Source: a virus
Reading direction: 5' to 3' (one strand)
IMG/VR virus record: IMGVR_UViG_3300042924_003416
Span: 1 to 64,000 of that record
Length of the DNA stretch: 64,000 nucleotides
Shown here piece by piece: positions 1 through 6,696 of the stretch. Below the pieces are notes generated by a model. It made no database searches and was not told the origin of the DNA. It was given only the letters and a program-made list of their open reading frames with translations. Every line of letters starts with the position of its first letter. The first letter of the stretch is position 1. The position numbers and the translations under genes are program-made.

Positions 1-272
1 TATCTTCTTATTCATTCATTATCTTTGATATCACTGATAATACTAATGACAATATCTACTTATTGAAATTGTCTTGGGATAATCAATTGAAATGGTGGTA
101 TCAAAATGGTACTATGGACTACATGGGACGTACTCAAGGATTCCAGTCTTCTGGTCAGTTCAATGGATACCGAGTAATGATGTCTCAAACTATGCCTGCA
201 ATTTGGGTAAAAGATCCAACTAAGGTATTGAAGATTGTTATGAGAAACCCAGTAACTGGTGGATCATTCTAA
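1..272 (+). CDS. Probable major capsid protein, C-terminal end (partial)
   Basis: The reading frame is open from the first full codon at position 3 to a TAA at 270-272, so the gene begins upstream of the window. About 89 residues are visible. The tail contains GFQSSGQFNGYRVMM and, near the end, WVKDPTKVLKIVMRNP. A fold-closing stretch of this kind, with an aromatic-rich loop followed by a V-x-x-P-x-K/x-VLKI segment, resembles the C-termini of HK97-fold capsid proteins of crAss-like phages as I remember them. Position also fits: it is followed by a strong terminator and then by the structural genes that normally follow the capsid gene in this group. A TTG at 63 could open a short ORF, but the upstream frame is fully coding, so that is not a real start. 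The capsid identity is inferred. Another abundant virion protein is possible. Confidence 0.55.
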   Translation, partial: SSYSFIIFDITDNTNDNIYLLKLSWDNQLKWWYQNGTMDYMGRTQGFQSSGQFNGYRVMMSQTMPAIWVKDPTKVLKIVMRNPVTGGSF

Positions 273-289
273 TCCGACTCTATATATAC

Positions 290-319
290 AGGGAGGGGGA
301 AACTCCTCCCTATTTTTTT
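290..319 (+). terminator. Rho-independent terminator after the probable capsid gene
   Basis: AGGGAGG at 290-296 pairs with CCTCCCT at 305-311, extendable by one or two pairs inward, and is followed by seven T at 313-319. It sits 17 bases after the stop codon. It would separate the very abundant capsid transcript from the downstream genes. Confidence 0.85.
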
Positions 320-347
320 AATTTAATAACCAACAAAAAAAACCAAC

Positions 348-1367
348 ATGGAAACACAATTTACAATGGTCGAAGTAGGAGTAGGCAGCATCAAAAAAAC
401 ATCAATTGCTGTTAGACCTTACTTTGATAAACAAGCCACTAACATGGGATTAGAGGAATATGGAATGAGTCTTTTTGACGGAGTAACTCATAATGAACAA
501 TTAGCATGTCTTGAACTCAACGGAGTTGTAAGATATATTACTGGTTTAAATGAATTTGCTCCAGAAATTAAATTACTTGATCCAGATAGAAGAGAGGCAA
601 GAATTAAAGAGATAAGAAGTTCAGTTGCTGAATTAGAAAAAGAATTAGCAGCAAATGTTATTGATCCAGAAGATAAAGATTTTTGGAATAAAGTAACATT
701 ACTTCAACCTAATAATTCAGAATTTTGGAACAAGATAGAAATGTCATGTGGTAATGAACCCGTATATCTAGATCCAATTAAACCATTTGATAGAATTAAA
801 CTTCATGCTATTGAAGCAGGAGGATTTGCTATGATTGCAAAAAGTTTTGATGATGCAAGATCAAAAGCAGTTCCACCTAAATTCTACCTAGATAAAGAAG
901 AAGAAACTGTAATGGTAAGAACAGAGTACAAAAAACTCCGTAACAAAGCTTACTCAGAATTACAAAAATTATATGACAAAAACAGTACTAAGTTATTCTA
1001 CATTGCTAAAGTTGTTGATGCTAACAGTTCTCAGTATAGAAAATCAACTCCACTGGATGTTATCTATGAAAATATGGATAAATACATTGCAGGTGAAGGA
1101 GCTGAATCTAACAAGGAAAGAGCAGCAAAAGGATTTATTGATGCAGTTAATTTAGACATGGAATCATTAAAAATTAAATCAATTGTTAAAGATTCCAGTT
1201 TTTTTAAGTATATTATTAATAAGCCGGATGGATATATTTACCATAGTAAAACAAATGCTTTACTTGGAAGAAATGTATCAGATGTTATTGAGCACTTAAA
1301 AAATCCTTTAAATGAGGATATACTTAAGGATTTAATAATTTCCTGCGAGAAGTATTGGAACACTTAA
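348..1367 (+). CDS. Conserved crAss-like virion-associated protein, unknown role
   Basis: This 339-residue protein starts after the A-rich leader AACCAACAAAAA, a Bacteroidota-style initiation region without a Shine-Dalgarno box. It is mixed charged and mostly alpha-helical in appearance. It has a Glu/Lys-rich helix at about residues 80-105 and two FWNK motifs at about 112-130. The C-terminal 70 residues, with KSIVKDSSFFKYIINKPDGY, resemble a small compact domain. No signal peptide or membrane segment is seen. It is the first gene after the capsid terminator and runs into the cluster of small basic proteins with a 12-base gap. I believe similar proteins follow the capsid gene in crAss-like phages, where they are annotated only as structural. 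A decoration, scaffold or auxiliary capsid role would fit, but the sequence does not show one. Confidence 0.6.
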   Translation: METQFTMVEVGVGSIKKTSIAVRPYFDKQATNMGLEEYGMSLFDGVTHNEQLACLELNGVVRYITGLNEFAPEIKLLDPDRREARIKEIRSSVAELEKELAANVIDPEDKDFWNKVTLLQPNNSEFWNKIEMSCGNEPVYLDPIKPFDRIKLHAIEAGGFAMIAKSFDDARSKAVPPKFYLDKEEETVMVRTEYKKLRNKAYSELQKLYDKNSTKLFYIAKVVDANSSQYRKSTPLDVIYENMDKYIAGEGAESNKERAAKGFIDAVNLDMESLKIKSIVKDSSFFKYIINKPDGYIYHSKTNALLGRNVSDVIEHLKNPLNEDILKDLIISCEKYWNT

Positions 1368-1379
1368 ATTTAAAATAAA

Positions 1380-1724
1380 ATGAAAAACCTAGTTAAAGCT
1401 CAAAAAGGTATAATGGTTAAAAAACCAAAAATAAAAATAACTGGACCAAAAGACAACCCATTTAAAAAAGATGCTCCATCAGATACTACTAAAATAAAGA
1501 AGTATCAAAAAGGTGGAACAATGAAAAAAATGAAAACTGGGGGAATGGTTAATTCCAATACTAAAGTTCAAGCAGATAATACTCCTGGTTCTAAAGGAGT
1601 TAAGTCTGGAATTAATCCAAAAGCTGCTGCTTCTAAAGTTGCTAGAGGTAAAGTAGGTGGTACATCTACTGCTCCAAAAGGAGCTTTTCCTAAAGCAAAA
1701 ATGAAAGGTTCTAAAAAGTCTTAA
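1380..1724 (+). CDS. Small lysine-rich protein with KAQKG and QKGG tags
   Basis: A 114-residue, very basic, low-complexity protein rich in Lys, Gly, Ala, Ser and Thr. The N-terminus reads MKNLVKAQKG, which places the recurrent [hydrophobic]-x-K-A-Q-x-G motif at residues 4-10. Around residues 41-56 it has YQKGGTMKKMKTGGM, two copies of the x-x-G-G tag found across this cluster. The C-terminal half resembles a disordered DNA- or RNA-binding tail with GKVGG, KAKMKG and a final KKS. No enzyme motif is present. The gene begins 12 bases after its neighbour and is followed by a start only two bases downstream. I recognise the general type from environmental phages but know no function. A packaged DNA-condensing or scaffold-associated protein is an inference. 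Confidence 0.7.
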   Translation: MKNLVKAQKGIMVKKPKIKITGPKDNPFKKDAPSDTTKIKKYQKGGTMKKMKTGGMVNSNTKVQADNTPGSKGVKSGINPKAAASKVARGKVGGTSTAPKGAFPKAKMKGSKKS

Positions 1725-1726
1725 TA

Positions 1727-1879
1727 ATGACCAAAGAATTAATAAAAAGAAAAGACGGTAGTTATTCCCAGAGAGGACTCTGGGATAACATCCGTGCTAA
1801 TAAAGGTTCTGGAAAGAAACCTACAAGTCAAATGCTTAAACAGGAAAAGAAAATTAAAGCAACTACTAAAAAGAAATAG
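1727..1879 (+). CDS. 50-residue basic phage protein with GLWDNIRA motif
   Basis: A short gene running from an ATG at 1727, two bases after the previous stop, to TAG at 1877-1879, two bases before the next ATG. The exact packing between neighbours and the protein content support it. It encodes 50 residues with YSQRGLWDNIRANKGSGKKP at about 13-32 and a lysine-rich tail ending in TTKKK. The RGLWDNIRAxxxxGxKP pattern is one I recognise from many small proteins of marine and freshwater tailed phages, always of unknown function. It is probably a virion-associated or packaged peptide, given where it lies. Confidence 0.75.
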   Translation: MTKELIKRKDGSYSQRGLWDNIRANKGSGKKPTSQMLKQEKKIKATTKKK

Positions 1880-1881
1880 TT

Positions 1882-2109
1882 ATGCCGATAAAAAAAACAA
1901 CAACAGTTAAAAAAACACCTACTAAGAAATCTTCAGTAGGTATTTCTATTTCTGCACCGGCTAAGGCAGAAATGAGAAAGTGGGAAATTGAATCTGCATT
2001 AAGTACTTTAAAGAGAGCAGATGAGATTAGAAAGGATGCAAAGATGATGAATGATGTTAAGAAATTAGCTCAGGAACAAATGAGTGTTTTAAAAACATTT
2101 AGTAAATAG
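1882..2109 (+). CDS. 75-residue basic helical phage protein
   Basis: The N-terminus (residues 1-20) is a Lys/Thr-rich tail, MPIKKTTTVKKTPTKK, probably disordered. Residues 29-75 form one or two amphipathic helices with RKWEIESALSTLKRADEIRK followed by KMMNDVKKLAQEQM. Small proteins with this KWExESALxTLxxAxEIRKDxKMM pattern occur in many environmental tailed phages, but I know no function for them. It lies two bases after the previous stop and is followed by a TAGTCATGG junction, so it is almost certainly translationally coupled to its neighbours. A nucleic-acid-associated or head-internal protein is plausible because of the charge. Confidence 0.75.
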   Translation: MPIKKTTTVKKTPTKKSSVGISISAPAKAEMRKWEIESALSTLKRADEIRKDAKMMNDVKKLAQEQMSVLKTFSK

Positions 2110-2111
2110 TC

Positions 2112-2624
2112 ATGGCAAGAGTTACTGCTGATGGTGAAAAGCACAGGATTTATAAAAAAACCACCAAAAGAGGTGAGGGTAAACCTGGTAATATAATGGT
2201 CAACCATCCTACCAAAGATAAAGGACAGTGGGATACAATTGACTTAACCAAAAAGTCAGGAGCAAAAACTATTAAACAAGGTATTGCAGCAACTAGGAAG
2301 TGGCATAAAGAAAACCCTTATCCTAAACCTAAAATGGCTAATGGTGGATCTAGTCCAGCTTGGACAAGAAAAGAAGGTAAGAATCCAGAAGGTGGTCTTA
2401 ATGCAAAAGGTGTAGCAAGTTATAGAGCAGCTAATCCTGGTAGTAAACTTAAGACAGCAGTAACTACCAAACCTTCTAAACTTAAACCTGGAAGTGAAGC
2501 TGCAGGAAGACGTAAAAGTTTCTGTGCTAGGATGAGTGGAATGAAAAAAAAATTAACCAGCAGTAAAACGGCTAATGATCCTGATTCAAGGATCAATAAG
2601 TCATTAAGAAAATGGAATTGTTAA
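2112..2624 (+). CDS. Lysine-rich phage protein of the WTRKEGKNPEGGLN type (DUF6321-like)
   Basis: A 170-residue basic protein. Residues 1-75 include short strands and an HKENPYPKP segment. Then comes the tag MANGGSS, followed by a block I recognise from many environmental and T4-like phages: SPAWTRKEGKNPEGGLNAKG, then ANPGSKLKTAVTT and KPSKLKPGSEAAGRRKSF, and finally CARMSGM and LRKWNC. I believe this block is filed as DUF6321, of unknown function. The conserved Cys in FCARM and the terminal WNC suggest a small metal-binding or disulphide-stabilised fold, which is an inference. It starts two bases after a TAG stop in a TAGTCATGG junction. A DNA-binding or packaged role is suggested only by its charge and context. 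Confidence 0.8.
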   Translation: MARVTADGEKHRIYKKTTKRGEGKPGNIMVNHPTKDKGQWDTIDLTKKSGAKTIKQGIAATRKWHKENPYPKPKMANGGSSPAWTRKEGKNPEGGLNAKGVASYRAANPGSKLKTAVTTKPSKLKPGSEAAGRRKSFCARMSGMKKKLTSSKTANDPDSRINKSLRKWNC

Positions 2625-2641
2625 TTTAAATTATATTTATT

Positions 2642-3178
2642 ATGAAAAAGTGTATGTCAGGATGTGGAGGTAAAATGCAAAAAGGTGGCAAAGTTTCTCC
2701 TGTTAAGAAAATGCAAAAAGGTGGTGTAACTAAAGGTCGTTGGGAATTTAATAAAGATGGTAGTCTTAAAACATTTGAATCTGAAAGAGAAAAGAATAAA
2801 GGAACGGGTCTTAAAACAAACGATAAATATAAAAAAATACAAGAGGATATTGAAAAAAGAACTGGAAAAAAATCTTCTTTAAAGTATCAAAAGGGTGGTA
2901 TTGCAAAACAAGAAATTGTTGGTATGCCTGGATACAATGCAAGAACTGATACCATGAAAAAGGGTGGTTCAGCTAAAAAGTTTGCAGCACTGGCACCTCC
3001 ATATGACAAAGCAACCTATGCAGATAAAATTGTTGGTGCAAAGAAAAAAGCTAAATTTGGTGCATCTGTTCCAGTACAACATTCTCCATCTCCAGGTAGA
3101 GTTAGATCTTCTTCTGGTGTAGGTACAGTACCTGTAGGGGCACGTAAACAAATGGGTGGTTCAACTAAAAGAAAATAG
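2642..3178 (+). CDS. Lysine-rich protein with repeated QKGG tags
   Basis: A 178-residue highly basic protein made mostly of short tags. It has CMSGCGGKMQKGGK near the N-terminus, KKMQKGG at about 22-28, YQKGGIAK at about 82-89, TMKKGGSAKKFAALAPPYDK at about 104-123, and QMGGSTKRK at the C-terminus. The KKFAALAPPYDKxTxADKIxGAKKKAK pattern is familiar from small proteins of environmental phages but has no known function. The N-terminal CxxxCGG could bind metal. The gene lies 17 bases after its neighbour and ends in a TAGTCATGG junction. It is the richest copy of the x-x-G-G tag among the small proteins and could serve as a heavily modified or cleaved packaged protein. That is an inference from the tags and neighbours. 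Confidence 0.75.
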   Translation: MKKCMSGCGGKMQKGGKVSPVKKMQKGGVTKGRWEFNKDGSLKTFESEREKNKGTGLKTNDKYKKIQEDIEKRTGKKSSLKYQKGGIAKQEIVGMPGYNARTDTMKKGGSAKKFAALAPPYDKATYADKIVGAKKKAKFGASVPVQHSPSPGRVRSSSGVGTVPVGARKQMGGSTKRK

Positions 3179-3180
3179 TC

Positions 3181-3327
3181 ATGGCAGAAAAGAAGGATAA
3201 GAAGTGGATACAAAAAGCAGTTAACCCTAAACATAAAGGTTTCTGTACTCCAATGTCTAAACCTACTTGTACTCCTAAAAGAGCAGCTCTTGCTAGAACA
3301 TTTAAAAAAATGGCTAAAAATAAATAA
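3181..3327 (+). CDS. 48-residue basic phage protein with GFCTPMSKPTCTP motif
   Basis: This short gene fits exactly between the TAG at 3176-3178 and the next ATG at 3329. It encodes 48 residues with KKWIQKAVNPKHKGFCTPM, then KPTCTPKRAALARTFKK. The GFCTPMxKxTCTPRRxALARxFKK pattern is one I recognise from many tailed phages of aquatic environments, where it is annotated as hypothetical. Two Cys and one His may form a small metal site. It belongs to the lysine-rich cluster and starts in a TAGTCATGG junction. Confidence 0.8.
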   Translation: MAEKKDKKWIQKAVNPKHKGFCTPMSKPTCTPKRAALARTFKKMAKNK

Positions 3328-3328
3328 C

Positions 3329-3847
3329 ATGAAAAAGACAAATAAAGTTCATCCAATAACTGCATTTAGAAAAGCTAATGAATCTAGACAAGCTAAAGTA
3401 AAAAAGTCTATTAAGAAAGCTCAGGATGGTATTCAAGTACCTTATGCTTATGCACCAGCTGCAAAAACTTCTTATTGGTTTGATAACCCAAACAAAAGAG
3501 CAGCATATGATGCAGGAACTAGAGAATCAGCAGCAAGGATAAGAGATAATAACAATGATGAGAATGCTGAAAGAGAATATAAAAGATTAGCAGATAGTTA
3601 TTCACCAAATGGTCCTAACTTAGATTTACCAAATGAGATGAAAGCTTTAAATCAAAAGTATCCATACTATGAAGGTTTTGAAGAAAAACCTTTTTTAGGA
3701 GGTAAAAACAATAAAGGTTGGGATCAAGTAAGAAAAGATAAACCAATTAAAGATAAAAGCTATAAACAAATGGATCCCAAATCTGAATATATGGGAGAAC
3801 CTGAATGGAAAAAGAAAGGTGGATCTGTAAGAAGAAAAAAGAAGTAA
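3329..3847 (+). CDS. Lysine-rich protein with KKAQDG motif and C-terminal KKGG tag
   Basis: A TTG at 3290 would overlap the previous gene by 38 bases. The ATG at 3329, one base after that gene's stop, is the better start and gives 172 residues. The basic N-terminus contains the recurrent motif as IKKAQDG at residues 28-34. This is followed by a Tyr/Asn/Arg-rich middle (YAYAPAAKTSYWFDNPNKRA at about 38-57) and a C-terminal KKKGGSVRRKKK. The design of basic leader, KAQxG, body and GG tag matches the N-termini of the large cargo proteins downstream. I do not recognise the body. It may be a small packaged protein sharing a sorting or cleavage signal with the large ones. Confidence 0.75.
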   Translation: MKKTNKVHPITAFRKANESRQAKVKKSIKKAQDGIQVPYAYAPAAKTSYWFDNPNKRAAYDAGTRESAARIRDNNNDENAEREYKRLADSYSPNGPNLDLPNEMKALNQKYPYYEGFEEKPFLGGKNNKGWDQVRKDKPIKDKSYKQMDPKSEYMGEPEWKKKGGSVRRKKK

Positions 3848-3850
3848 GAC

Positions 3851-4549
3851 ATGCTTAATAGTACTATTACCATAAAGATGAAACAAAGGCTTAACAAGCT
3901 TGACAGTCAGGATTATGACAACATAACCTGTTGGCAAGTAGTTGAGTCTTTTAATAAAGCTCAGGTAGAGTGGTCAAGAAGACAGCTTCATGGTATTAAT
4001 GTTGTCAAAGAAGGTGATGAACAATCTACTCGTAGAAAAGATGACTTACAAAAATTATTAATAAGAGAACCTTTAACAGCTACAAAAAAAGATATTTATT
4101 ATGAAGGAAACATTCCGGGAGATTATCTTCAATGGAAAAGAGTAGATATCTATGCTAAGAAAGATTGTTGTGATCCAAGAAGAATGACAGTATATCTTGC
4201 AGAAGAAGGAAACCTTAATCAACTTCTAAGAGATAAAGCTAAACAACCTAACTTTGAATGGGCCGAAACTTTTGCAACACTTATTAATGATACAGTACAT
4301 TTGTATACAAATGGAGAGTTTGATATATCTGAAGCATTTCTTACCTATTATAGACAACCTAGAAAAATACAAGTAACAGGATGTTCAGATCCGTATACAG
4401 GAGCAACTTCTTCTACTGAAGTAGAATGTGAGTTTAAGGATGATATCATAGAATTAATAATAGACGAAGCAGTAAGTATTTTAGCTGGAGACATAGAGTC
4501 AGGAAACCAGTTCTCTAGAACACAAGAATCTGCAGAAAGAAGTAACTAA
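3851..4549 (+). CDS. Conserved crAss-like virion protein, probable connector or ring component
   Basis: A 232-residue protein. It opens with a helical region containing WQVVESFNKAQVEWSRRQLH (about 29-48), followed by a beta-rich middle (YYEGNIPGDYLQWKRVDIYA at about 84-103). Near the C-terminus is a helix with LIIDEAVSILAGDIESGNQF. The pattern FNKAQxEWxRRQLHG plus AGDIES.NQ is one I associate with a short conserved structural protein of crAss-like phages that lies near the capsid and connector genes. It has no signal peptide or membrane helix. It is separated from the ferritin gene by only two bases, so the two are probably made together. Assignment to a ring or neck protein is inferred from context. 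The family itself is fairly likely. Confidence 0.6.
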   Translation: MLNSTITIKMKQRLNKLDSQDYDNITCWQVVESFNKAQVEWSRRQLHGINVVKEGDEQSTRRKDDLQKLLIREPLTATKKDIYYEGNIPGDYLQWKRVDIYAKKDCCDPRRMTVYLAEEGNLNQLLRDKAKQPNFEWAETFATLINDTVHLYTNGEFDISEAFLTYYRQPRKIQVTGCSDPYTGATSSTEVECEFKDDIIELIIDEAVSILAGDIESGNQFSRTQESAERSN

Positions 4550-4551
4550 TT

Positions 4552-5166
4552 ATGGAAGCAAAACCAAGATCTTTAAAAAGACCAAATAGTAATGTTGTAG
4601 GATTAGAAAACCAACATATGGATATTTCTAAACCTAGTGAAGGAGCTACAACAGAAGTTCCAACAACTAAAACAAAGAATCCTTTACTAGATGATTCATG
4701 TGCTAGTTATCTTAACTATAGAATACAACAGGAGGAATATTCAGCAAGAATATATCTTTCAATGTCTATGTGGTTAAATAATGAAGGTTACATGGGTGCA
4801 GCTGCACTATGGAGAACATATTCTGATGAAGAAATGAAACATGCTGATATAGCACGAAAGTATATGTTATCATTTGGTATTCAACCAGCAACTCCTAGAT
4901 TAGATCAACCTAAACAAACATTTTCAGGTCTTCCTGAAATCATTAAACTTTCATTTGAACATGAGATAGAAGTTTCTAAACAAATTAAAGAAATGGCTAA
5001 TCATGCATTATCTGATGGAGATCATATGCTGTATGAACTATGTCTTGCTTATCTTAAAGAACAAGTTGAAGAACATGATAAGACTCAAACTTGGATGGAT
5101 AAATTAGAAGCATTTGGTACAGATAAGATTGCTCTTAGGTTACTTGATAACGAAATGGCAGGATAA
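4552..5166 (+). CDS. Ferritin (FtnA-type, non-haem) with N-terminal extension
   Basis: This protein of 204 residues is a bacterial-type ferritin that would oxidise Fe(II) and store iron in a 24-mer cage. The four-helix domain covers about residues 48-190. Compared with E. coli FtnA, the diiron ligands align as E61 (EEYSARIYL), E94 and H97 (DEEMKHAD), E136 (FEHEIEV), and Q171 and E174 (EQVEEHDK), with Y68 at the conserved tyrosine position. Helix spacings match to within two residues. The ferroxidase site therefore looks intact. The first 47 residues form a Ser/Thr/Pro/Lys-rich extension not found in ordinary ferritins, which could attach the cage to the virion or be cleaved. The gene starts two bases after the upstream structural gene and is the last one before an inverted repeat and candidate promoter. 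AT content matches its neighbours, so any transfer from a host is old. Confidence 0.92.
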   Translation: MEAKPRSLKRPNSNVVGLENQHMDISKPSEGATTEVPTTKTKNPLLDDSCASYLNYRIQQEEYSARIYLSMSMWLNNEGYMGAAALWRTYSDEEMKHADIARKYMLSFGIQPATPRLDQPKQTFSGLPEIIKLSFEHEIEVSKQIKEMANHALSDGDHMLYELCLAYLKEQVEEHDKTQTWMDKLEAFGTDKIALRLLDNEMAG

Positions 5167-5174
5167 TTTTTTTA

Positions 5175-5201
5175 AAAAGTTTTGATATTTAAAAAACTTT
5201 T
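5175..5201. repeat. Inverted repeat between ferritin gene and candidate promoter
   Basis: AAAAGTTTT at 5175-5183 is the exact reverse complement of AAAACTTTT at 5193-5201, with a nine-base loop. It overlaps the first bases of the candidate promoter 12-mer and is not followed by a T-run. It could be an operator, a weak terminator for the upstream operon or an RNA-processing site. Confidence 0.5.
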
Positions 5202-5220
5202 AGTATATTATAGTATATTT
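5199..5220 (+). promoter_or_regulatory. Candidate phage late promoter (TTTAGTATATTA)
   Basis: TTTAGTATATTA at 5199-5210 is followed directly by a second partial copy, TAGTATATTT, at 5211-5220. The identical 12-mer occurs at 13630 and 28821, also just upstream of a gene start, and a variant lies at 9842. It lies about 35 bases before the ATG of the next gene. Its AT-rich core is like an extended -10 element. Which polymerase reads it is unknown. Confidence 0.5.
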
Positions 5221-5244
5221 ATTTATTAACAAAAACAAAAAACA

Positions 5245-6624
5245 ATGAGTTATTTTAATCATGCTTTTAGAAAAGTCCTTTTGGCAACAAATGGAGTTTC
5301 TAATTTAAATGGTGTTCAGTTAGGTACTCCAACTGCACCAGGGGCTACAACTTATAATCAGTTAGCTCCAGCTCAAATTACATTTATTAACCCCGATGAC
5401 TTTGAAGTTTCACCAACACCTAACACAGAACCATGCTGTGGTGTTATTGTTGCTTCAGGTTCAATTTATCCAAATGATAAAATTGGTAAATTTCACGGAG
5501 GATATTTAGAGTCTAACAAGACTAAAACTATCAAACCTCAGTATGTAAGTAAATACTGGTATGTTGAAGCTAATGCTCCTTCTAGATATGTAACTAATGT
5601 TGGATACACTCCTTGGAATGTAGCTAATCCACCATCAAGTTCTAATCCAGGAGAAACAGCAGGTACTTGTTGTAAAGAATTTTTATGTGGTGAAACTTAC
5701 TATTTACGTTTAGATGTTAAAGGTTCTCCAGCATTAAGATTATTAGATCACAATGCTTACTTAACTCTTGAAGCATATACTGGATGTTGTCCAGATTCTC
5801 CAGATGATCCGTTGATTGCACCGGTACCTGTAGATCCTAGAAAAGTATATTTTGCTTGGGCAAATCAAATTTTAAATTCTCCAATCATCAATCCTTTTGT
5901 ATATCCAATTGTAACATTTTATGATGACAATACAGGAGATTGGACTTATTACTATCCAGATACAGTTAATACAGCAACATTACCACCAGCTGGTCCTGGT
6001 GTAACTTATGCTAACTACTCTGATTGGACAGAAGAAGCTTATACAGTAGATATGTGTGCAGGATTTACTTTAACTGGTGCTTATGAAGAGACTAAGTTTG
6101 GTAACTGTACATTCCAAGTTTCTGATTTCTATGAATTAGAGCCAGTAAGAATCTATGCTTCTGAAACAGATTTAACAGGTGCTCCATGTGAGTTCCAAAC
6201 ACTTTGTGTAGGTGTAGAATGTTATGGTTTACAAGCTAATGGAGTTGGGGAAACTGTAGCAAGAGATTTCATCTTGTCAGAATCTTACAGACAAAGTTTC
6301 TTCCATAGTGATTTCAGGATTCGTGAGATTACTCAAGGTGATGCAATTGTAGGATGTAATGGATTTATTAATAGAAATCAACTTTATGATAGAATTTATT
6401 TACTACATAATGTTCCACGTTTCTATAACCCATCTGGTACATTTGACAATGATCAATACTTAGTAGAGATTATTGTTGATCAAGGTGATATCAATAGCCC
6501 AACTGGGGTTTGGAATGCAATTAATGATTGGTTAGATACATGTACTACATGTAGTGCAAAACCAACTGTTACTGGTAGCAATTGTGAAGCTCCAATTGTA
6601 CCTTTCCCTGGTGACGAGGATTAA
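5245..6624 (+). CDS. Abundant virion structural protein candidate (auxiliary capsid or tail-type)
   Basis: A 459-residue protein beginning MSYFNHAFRKVLLAT. The conserved-looking block VIVASGSIYPNDKIGKFHGG at about residues 70-89 leads into YLESNKTKTIKPQYVSKYWY. Similar openings (xxYFNHAFxK..GT) and the ASGS.Y.NDKIG.FHGGY.ESNKSK block occur, from memory, in abundant structural proteins of environmental tailed phages. The rest is beta-rich with many paired cysteines (CCG, TCCKEFLC, GCC, CTTC), suggesting metal sites or disulphides in the extracellular particle. There is no signal peptide. The gene has its own candidate promoter and ends in a strong terminator, a single-gene transcript as expected for a product needed in very many copies. 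The exact position in the virion is not shown by the sequence. Confidence 0.6.
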   Translation: MSYFNHAFRKVLLATNGVSNLNGVQLGTPTAPGATTYNQLAPAQITFINPDDFEVSPTPNTEPCCGVIVASGSIYPNDKIGKFHGGYLESNKTKTIKPQYVSKYWYVEANAPSRYVTNVGYTPWNVANPPSSSNPGETAGTCCKEFLCGETYYLRLDVKGSPALRLLDHNAYLTLEAYTGCCPDSPDDPLIAPVPVDPRKVYFAWANQILNSPIINPFVYPIVTFYDDNTGDWTYYYPDTVNTATLPPAGPGVTYANYSDWTEEAYTVDMCAGFTLTGAYEETKFGNCTFQVSDFYELEPVRIYASETDLTGAPCEFQTLCVGVECYGLQANGVGETVARDFILSESYRQSFFHSDFRIREITQGDAIVGCNGFINRNQLYDRIYLLHNVPRFYNPSGTFDNDQYLVEIIVDQGDINSPTGVWNAINDWLDTCTTCSAKPTVTGSNCEAPIVPFPGDED

Positions 6625-6644
6625 TTAAAGTTTTAAAAACTCAT

Positions 6645-6684
6645 AAAAGGAGAGTGAGAGTATAACCTCTTCCTCTCCTTTTTT
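6645..6684 (+). terminator. Rho-independent terminator
   Basis: AAAAGGAGAG at 6645-6654 pairs over ten bases with CTCTCCTTTT at 6673-6682, with an 18-base loop and a T-run at 6679-6684. It lies 20 bases after the stop of the preceding structural gene and closes that short transcription unit. Confidence 0.8.
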
Positions 6685-6696
6685 ATTATAATACAT

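Noticed and set aside
63-272. A separate 69-residue gene starting at TTG 63
   Set aside because: The same frame is open and coding back to the window edge, so this is the tail of a longer gene.
3290-3328. Upstream TTG start for the gene at 3329
   Set aside because: It would overlap the well-supported 48-residue gene at 3181-3327, and the ATG at 3329 lies one base after that gene's stop and gives the expected basic leader with a KAQxG motif.
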